Assembly (NCBI GenBank): GCA_028456385.1
Contig: JALNQF010000030.1
Span: forward strand, 186,001 to 250,000
DNA length: 64,000 nt
Direction: 5' to 3'
Source of the DNA: Ophiosphaerella korrae
Lineage: Eukaryota > Ascomycota > Dothideomycetes > Pleosporales > Phaeosphaeriaceae
Shown: positions 58,557 to 64,000 of the stretch, piece by piece
Layout of the letters: each line of letters opens with the position of its first letter
How positions within the stretch are numbered: position 1 is the stretch's first letter
Translations under genes and position numbers: made by a program
The notes under the pieces: generated by a model
What the model was told of the DNA's origin: nothing
The model's database searches: none
What the model saw: the letters and a program-made list of their open reading frames with translations, nothing else

Positions 58557-60436
58557 CTACTCAGATTCACCTCAGGCAGCAGTCTCGGCGGGTGGGGGGG
58601 GGTTACCTGGAATAGTCAAACGCCATGCTCAGATAGCTATGTGAGGATATAGTGTGCTATTGTGGCCTAATGCACAGTGTTCTGTAAAGCATCTAGCACA
58701 GGTCGGTTCATCGTTCATCTCCTTTAGTCGCCCCAGCTCTGACCAAGCATCCACAATAGAGGTAGACGGAGCCTATATGTAGGCTATGCCTCATAATTTA
58801 ATATCCAATCCACATACGCATCGGTTACCCCTCCAGATTAACTAATGTAAACCGCTCACACAACTCGCACGTTGAGCCTCTGTCTCATTATGTTAGGAGG
58901 TAGCTGGAAGACAATAGTACTTGCCGTAGGCCACAGGAGATAGGGAAGGGATGACGAATAGTATTTCAATCTGAGTACTACTGGTATGGGAAAAAATAAT
59001 ACTTGCTTTACTCTGCTCGCAAGTGTAGAGCCTTTTATGCGCTCGAGTAGCGCATCAGCCCCGCTCTAGACTAATACTACAGCAACGTCAGGATTACCAG
59101 CGTATCGGCTCCACTCTAGACTAGTACCAGAGTTCTCAAGGATCTCGAGGATTCCGGGGGCCTTCGTCACACTACTAAACACGATAGGATTAGCAACAGC
59201 CTTACATATTGATATTCGCAAGTCTACTTACACGCTATACTACTACACACAACATAATTAGTAGCGGCCTCGTATATCAATATTCGCGCGTCTACTTACA
59301 CGCTACGCTACTAAACATGATAGGATCAGCAGCGGCCTCGCATATCAACATTCGTGCGTCTACTTACTTCCTACACCACTAAAAACGACGGGATCAGCAG
59401 CAGCCTCGCATATCGACATTCGCACGTCTACTTACTTCCTATTACCAAGTATATCAGTACGATATCTAGAATAAGTGCTAGAATGTTTACCTTCTATACC
59501 TACACCGTTAGCTAAAATCATCATGTCTAGTCGCTATTGAGGCCTACCTGGAACAGGCTATCGTCCCACATTTCTTGGCCCATCGGAATAAGTCCAACCG
59601 CAGTTCATAGAGATAACGATGTAATGGATCGGATAACATAAGACCCTTACGCCTATACACCTTGACTTCAGTCGCGCCTTTATCCTAGGGGTGAGCGATA
59701 ATTGTCAAACTGTGTTTGAGGAGGCGGGGTAGTTTAATCGGCAGCTGCCTACGTGGTCCGCTTATACCTAACCAAGCAAAAAGCACTCTTACATGATTGC
59801 TAGAATAGGGTTAGCGGTAGTATAATTAGTGGTATTTGTAGTAGGTGATTAAGCTATAAGATACTTCAAGCCCGCTACTACTGGTAGGGAGGTTGGCTGA
59901 CCTGCTCTGGCTATATACTGGTAGTTGTAGAGAGGTGTTGGAATTTTCGGAGCATAAATGAGGAGCGTAATTGAGTGCGTGGTCGTTACTGAGCGCGGTA
60001 CGCCAAGAAGTTTCGGGTATAGCCTTAGAACCTATGGTTAGCCAGGCACGACCGAAGACTAGTGCATACTCTAGCCGTAAAGACGGAGAATATATTTGAT
60101 ATCCTAGCCTAACGTCCTTCGTGGAAGGGTATCCCGTCAGCAAAACTCCCTATTACCACTGCCTCATATAATCAAAACACCGGCCTCCCCTCTCTTCTCA
60201 CAAGCTCTCTTTTGCCTACCTTAGTACTTGGGCGGCAACTGAACCGTATACGGAGGCCTGTGTCTGGGCTGGACCGTTTCGACGACGTGGAGGAGCCTTG
60301 AACTTGATGTCCTGACTCCGACCGGCTCCTGTGTGCCCATTGAGGTTATTCCTACCTTAAGCGTCTACATCGGAGCTTGAGTATTTGTGCGCCTCCAAAG
60401 TAATCCTATTCAAAATGGAGACAGCCTCCTTGAGCA
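58557..60436. other. Repeat-containing gap without a gene
   Basis: Apart from the 68-bp tandem array and two diverged copies of a segment near 59046-59130 (CTCTAGACTA-type), nothing was recognised. An open frame of 105 aa at 59826-60143 (-) has no motif and may be transposon debris. Confidence 0.4.
59172..59443 (+). repeat. 68-bp tandem repeat, four copies
   Basis: Copies start at 59172, 59240, 59308 and 59376, an exact 68-bp period. Each contains a CTACTAAACA-like start, the centre GCCTCGCATATCAACATTCG, and ends with GTCTACTTAC. Copies differ mostly by C/T and G/A changes. No open frame spans the array. Confidence 0.85.
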
Positions 60437-61897
60437 TCACCCACCCCCAGCAAGTGTCTTAAGTACTGGCCCAAAAAAGGCTCCCCAAAGTCCCCATTCC
60501 ATTTGTGTGCTCGCTTCTTTACCGATTCCCCACTCTAACATCCGCCCGTAAAATCGCAAAAGCTTGAATATTCCCTGCACGGAGCGTGTCGTCAAGGGGG
60601 CGAATTTCTCGTCGGGCCCCAGTACTCTTATGTCGCCTTCCGCGCTGGAAGGGTATGCATAATAGACTTTGTGCTCGTTGCCGATTATGGTGAGCGCGGG
60701 CTCAATGAGGTGCAAGGGCCGGACGTTGGCGTAGGCCTTGTTGGCAGAGCTAGTTGCGTTGTCTGCCACATCGGACACGGGGAAGGCCAAGTGCTCCAGC
60801 TCCATCTTCTTCCGCAGGTTTGCTGCCATCCATATAGTTATCTGCAGCTCGGCTTCCTTGAGATCGCCGTTTTCTGGCTTGACCTCGATTCCCGAGTAAA
60901 GACCCAGGCGCTGGGTGCAGTTGTCTGTTGTGTGTGATACGACTGGTGTATTCGCTGCCGCCAATTGGGTATATAGTTCTGCGAAATGAGGGTTGAAATA
61001 TGAGTACGAAAAGCAGAAGTCAGTCTTGCGCGTGAGCGCAACTCTTCTATTAGGCGATGCGGACGTAGGCTCGGGGATGGTGGAAAGGTAGCGGGATTGG
61101 ATGCTTTGCGACTGCCTGAAGCCGGTCAATATAGAACGTAGGCACTCTCGAGCTTAAGTGTAGGGAAGGCCATACACGCTTTCAAATTTGAACTTGGCAT
61201 TGCCGTACAGTTTCATGGCAAGCTCCATCAACGGCCAAACAACCCGATAGCACCACGCGTTCTCGTCACGCCCAAACTCAGTGCAATGGCAGGCGTCTTG
61301 GAAGATGTTCTTAACACGATCCAGCAAATCCACAAGAGAAGGATCGCTGGCCGACCGCGTATCTTCGTGGTCGTAGGCATCCGGGTCGATGGGGTCCATG
61401 GCGAGGGAGGGAACGAAGAGTACATCTGTTTCAATGGCCTCGCGCAGGCCTGCAGGTATGTAGCAGGTCTCTAAGCCCTTACGACACCCCAAGTGGCTGC
61501 GAAGCCTATTTATGCAGGCGGCAATATCGACGGGTGGCGGTTGCTTCACCTGGTTGAAGGGGCTGAGCGTAATGGAGGGCGTCGCAGTGCGCAGTTCGGT
61601 GAGATGGCGCGTGGGACTTGAGCTCCTCTTGGACCCCTGTGGGACAGTCAAGGTTGTGCGGTCCGACAGATCCACGACACTGATGCTACCGACTTGGGAT
61701 GCGCTCTGGGTTGGCAGCACATCGTCAGCGTCAACGCGTTGTCGCTTGGGGCTCGAGTTGCGCGACATGTCACCATCGCAGTGTCGCTTGCGCGCGCAAT
61801 CGGTTGGACTCAAAGACGCTGGAGGAGAGTTCCGCAACCAGGCTTCTACGCGATTGAGGGAAGATGTTGAGCTGGAGGATGACGGGCATGGCGGCAT
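60437..61897 (-). CDS. PD-(D/E)XK nuclease-like domain protein
   Basis: Exons 61897-61176 and 61115-60437 with a 60-nt intron (donor GTATGG) give 466 aa. The N-terminus is Ser/Pro-rich with a basic patch (ARKRHCDGDMSRNSSPKRQR), a likely nuclear signal. The C-terminal half matches a fungal-specific PD-(D/E)XK-like family: KTDFCFSYSYFNPHF (candidate Asp), then LYSGIEVKPENGDLKEAELQ with the E-x-K core, followed by a QITIWMAAN helix. Members of this large family occur in many copies in Dothideomycetes and their function is unknown; nuclease activity is inferred only. The start at 61897 is the first ATG that precedes family-like sequence; an earlier ATG at 62092 is less likely. Confidence 0.78.
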
Positions 61898-62449
61898 GGC
61901 CGAGGTTGATCGTAATGCATGGGCTAGGATTGTAGAGTTGCAGCGGCGGGCACGAAACACGGCGGCTAGTTGGAAGCACCAATCACTCCAGCAACGGAGG
62001 CGACGAAAGCCGCAGCCGATGAGCGTTAGTGTTTGAGACGATAACCGATAAGATAAGCTACTAAACACTTGACACTCCATCACATTCTTCAAAACGTCTA
62101 GCGCCTCTCTGCAAGGTCAGTGCCGGAGCGGGTCGGCCCTCCTCCCTGCTAGGGGTGGCGAGCTCGGGAGACGTCGAGAACAAACGATGTACTTGTGCCT
62201 CAACGCGCCACAGGAAGCAAAACCTGCCCTCTTATCCCCGCAACCAAACAATAGTCAATAAGACGCCGCTTCTGCCTGCTACCGTTATCTAGTCAGCTGA
62301 TGGCTTGATTAATTATGGCTAACACACTATCCATTTACTCTAGTCCCAGCTTTCAGAGCTGTCGAGATGAAGCGTGTGCGATATCCTCCGTACTGCTCAC
62401 AGCACTCGCATCGTTTTTTACGGGCTCTAAACGGCATAGCTGTTGAGGA
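61898..62449. other. Gap with second repeat copy
   Basis: Contains the copy B of the dispersed repeat at 62112-62163. No gene was recognised. Confidence 0.4.
62112..62163 (+). repeat. Dispersed repeat, copy B
   Basis: This 52-bp stretch matches 56634-56687 at roughly 75-80 percent by eye and lies between the PD-(D/E)XK gene and the NB-ARC relic. Confidence 0.55.
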
Positions 62450-64000
62450 GAGGAGTAGTGGTTGAGGCACGTTTGGGCAGTGGGATGGGCTGCGCCAGGG
62501 TTCTCTTGATAACTAATCTAAGCTCTGTGGTAGAGCGACCAGGCCTCTTAGTACTGCTCCCGCCGGTGCAGTGTGTATGCAAGGTAGTAAACGCTTGTCA
62601 GCGTGTCTGGGTCCTCCTTTCCAACACCTTCTCGCTCAGTGCCAGCTCTTCTTGATGCATCTCCTCCGCCTCCGCGTACTTCCCCTGGTCGCTCAGCGCC
62701 ACTGCCACATTGCTCATGCTCGTCAGCGTCTCTAGGTGCTCCTTTCCCAGCAACCCTTCTCTTCATTCAAGAAGCTGTCGATGAACCAGTTCCGCAGCCG
62801 TATAATGCCCCGGCGTCTGCTCACAGCTCGCTATCCGGGCTAGCAGCGATAACCGGCCTTCCGCCTCGTGCACCCCGGGCAGCTCTACAACATGCATAGC
62901 GTGAGGCAGATACGCCGTCCATACCTCTCTTCTTTCATGGTCGCCGTAAGGAACCACTTCGACCAGCCGCGTTAGTGTCTTGTCGACCCAAGCATCCCAC
63001 TGCCGGTGCTCTCTCGACCAGTTGTGCATTGCCAGGCGGACTAGTCGATGCATGTCAAGCATCCTTTCTCAGTGCTGCGCGTCACTTTCTCCTAGCTGCT
63101 GTCGGCGCCCGGCAACAAAGGCGTATGCGTCTAACGTGCCAACCGCCTCCATCGCCGCCAGTCTGCCACTGCCATGCGGCAGCAGCGACCCGGGAATGTT
63201 CCCGCCAGTTGTGCATGCCATGAAGACAGATAGTCTGCAGCATGTGGGTCCTGCTTTCGGATCTGTTTTGAACGAGATGCACCACGTCGTCGCTACCGGG
63301 TTCTTTGTGTCTCGCCATCTGCCGTGGTCCTCAAATTCCTTGCTCAGGAGTTTAATCGCCTCCTCCTCGCTGTCTCTATAGACCGACATATAGTCAGCGA
63401 GCGTGTGGTTGTTCTTGTTGATAAAGGCGGCTGCTTGGACACTGGCAAGCGCGAGAAAGGCGAGCATATCAAGAAATGCGTAAACGACTTGGTCATCCTC
63501 GAGCAGATGCTGATTGTTCGGCAGGAGACGCGTGCTCAATAACCCCTCTGCTTCGTTTTTGGTCAGCTCGCCTAGCTCTGCGACATTACTTCCAGCCAGG
63601 TCGACCGCAGCCTGTCAAGTCCGGGTGAAGACAATAGAGCCTTTGCGACTGTGTGGTAGGTGGTCGATCTACCGATTCGTACCGCTTTCCTTGCTAAGCG
63701 GGCCAAACAGGACGCTGACGTCGTCGGCTTTGTCGACGACCATCAACCACGGGCCGAAGCCTTCGTCACTCAGCCACGCCTTGACGAGCCGCTTGACATC
63801 TGCATTATCATCTGCAATCCCGGACATGCGCAGGAGCGCCCCGATCTCGCGGTAGGCCTGCTCGAAGCTCTCGGCTGGCTGCCGGCACCCAGAAGATGGC
63901 GCGGGCAGGCTGCTGCTCCCTCGTGCGATAAGCCGACTCGAGAGCGAGGGCCGTCTTTCCGCACCCGCCAAGGCCGTATATCGCGAGCCGTCGGCAGCCC
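62450..64000 (-). pseudogene. Broken NB-ARC/TPR (NLR-type) gene, partial at window edge
   Basis: Read on the minus strand from the window end, an intact P-loop IYGLGGCGKTALALESAYRT is followed by FWVPAAS, then after a two-base deletion near 63870 by SFEQAYREIGALLRMSGIAD and LMVVDKADDVSVLFG, an NB-ARC-like ATPase. In-frame stops occur at 63669-63671 (TAG), 63615-63617 (TGA), 63069-63071 (TGA) and 62763-62765 (TGA), with the same frame recognisable before and after each. Two compensating indels near 63266 and 63224 shift about 17 residues, and a base is missing near 62620. The C-terminus carries TPR units (EHLETLTSMSNVAVALSDQG, KYAEAEEMHQEELAL). The gene continues beyond the window. NB-ARC/TPR proteins are fungal NLRs for non-self recognition. 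Confidence 0.85.

Noticed and set aside
1..64000. CRISPR arrays, rRNA genes, bacterial operon signals
   Set aside because: No spaced direct repeats of CRISPR type and no rRNA-like sequence were seen; the genes have spliceosomal introns. No tRNA was recognised by eye, but a tRNA scan was not possible.

Overview
The window looks like nuclear chromosomal DNA of a filamentous ascomycete, most likely a Dothideomycete of the order Pleosporales. The evidence is the many GT-AG introns of about 45-100 nt, mostly 45-63 nt; the fungal-only families (SAT4-type rhodopsin-like protein, DUF3433 membrane protein, HET-domain protein, PD-(D/E)XK-like protein); and the closeness of several proteins to Pleosporales families as I remember them. 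No database search was possible, so the order is an inference. Exon models were built by hand from splice motifs, reading frame and family similarity.

Layout. 1-2.8 kb: low-complexity DNA without a supportable gene. 2.8-22 kb: gene-dense; SAT4/rhodopsin-like membrane protein (-), secreted FAD oxidoreductase (+), PP2C phosphatase (-), RING protein (-), a ten-exon HerA/FtsK-like ATPase (+), RWD-DUF1115 protein (-), a 114-nt foldback repeat, an unrecognised 341-aa protein (-), an ATP-dependent DNA ligase-like protein (-), and a DUF1295 membrane enzyme (+). 22-37 kb: a disordered Ser-rich protein, lanosterol synthase, a large DUF3433 protein and a mucin-like membrane protein (all +), separated by 1-2 kb gaps. 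37.5-51.3 kb: housekeeping block; Crb2/Rad9/53BP1-type checkpoint mediator (-), succinate dehydrogenase subunit SDH3 (-), WDR89-like WD40 protein (+), a small His/Pro-rich protein (+), an ENA-type sodium ATPase (-), and a small two-exon gene absent from simple ORF lists (-). 51.3-64 kb: accessory region; HET-domain protein, a 425-bp TA-flanked inverted-repeat element, a broken ankyrin-repeat/NACHT-type gene, a 68-bp tandem repeat, a PD-(D/E)XK-like protein, and at the edge a broken NB-ARC/TPR gene.

How genes relate. The housekeeping genes (ERG7, SDH3, ENA, checkpoint mediator, WDR89) are functionally independent, as is usual in fungi. The last 10 kb gathers the gene types that carry non-self recognition and heterokaryon incompatibility in fungi (HET, NACHT-ANK, NB-ARC-TPR). 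There, both NLR-type genes carry stops and frameshifts beside a mobile element and repeats, a pattern expected of an unstable, possibly RIP-affected accessory region.

Most unusual content: (1) the HerA/FtsK-like ATPase with five alternating N-terminal modules that track its exons; (2) the decayed NLR-type cluster; (3) single-base frameshifts inside otherwise conserved genes (rhodopsin-like, ligase, start of DUF3433), which are either homopolymer or single-base assembly errors or real inactivations and should be settled before function is discussed.
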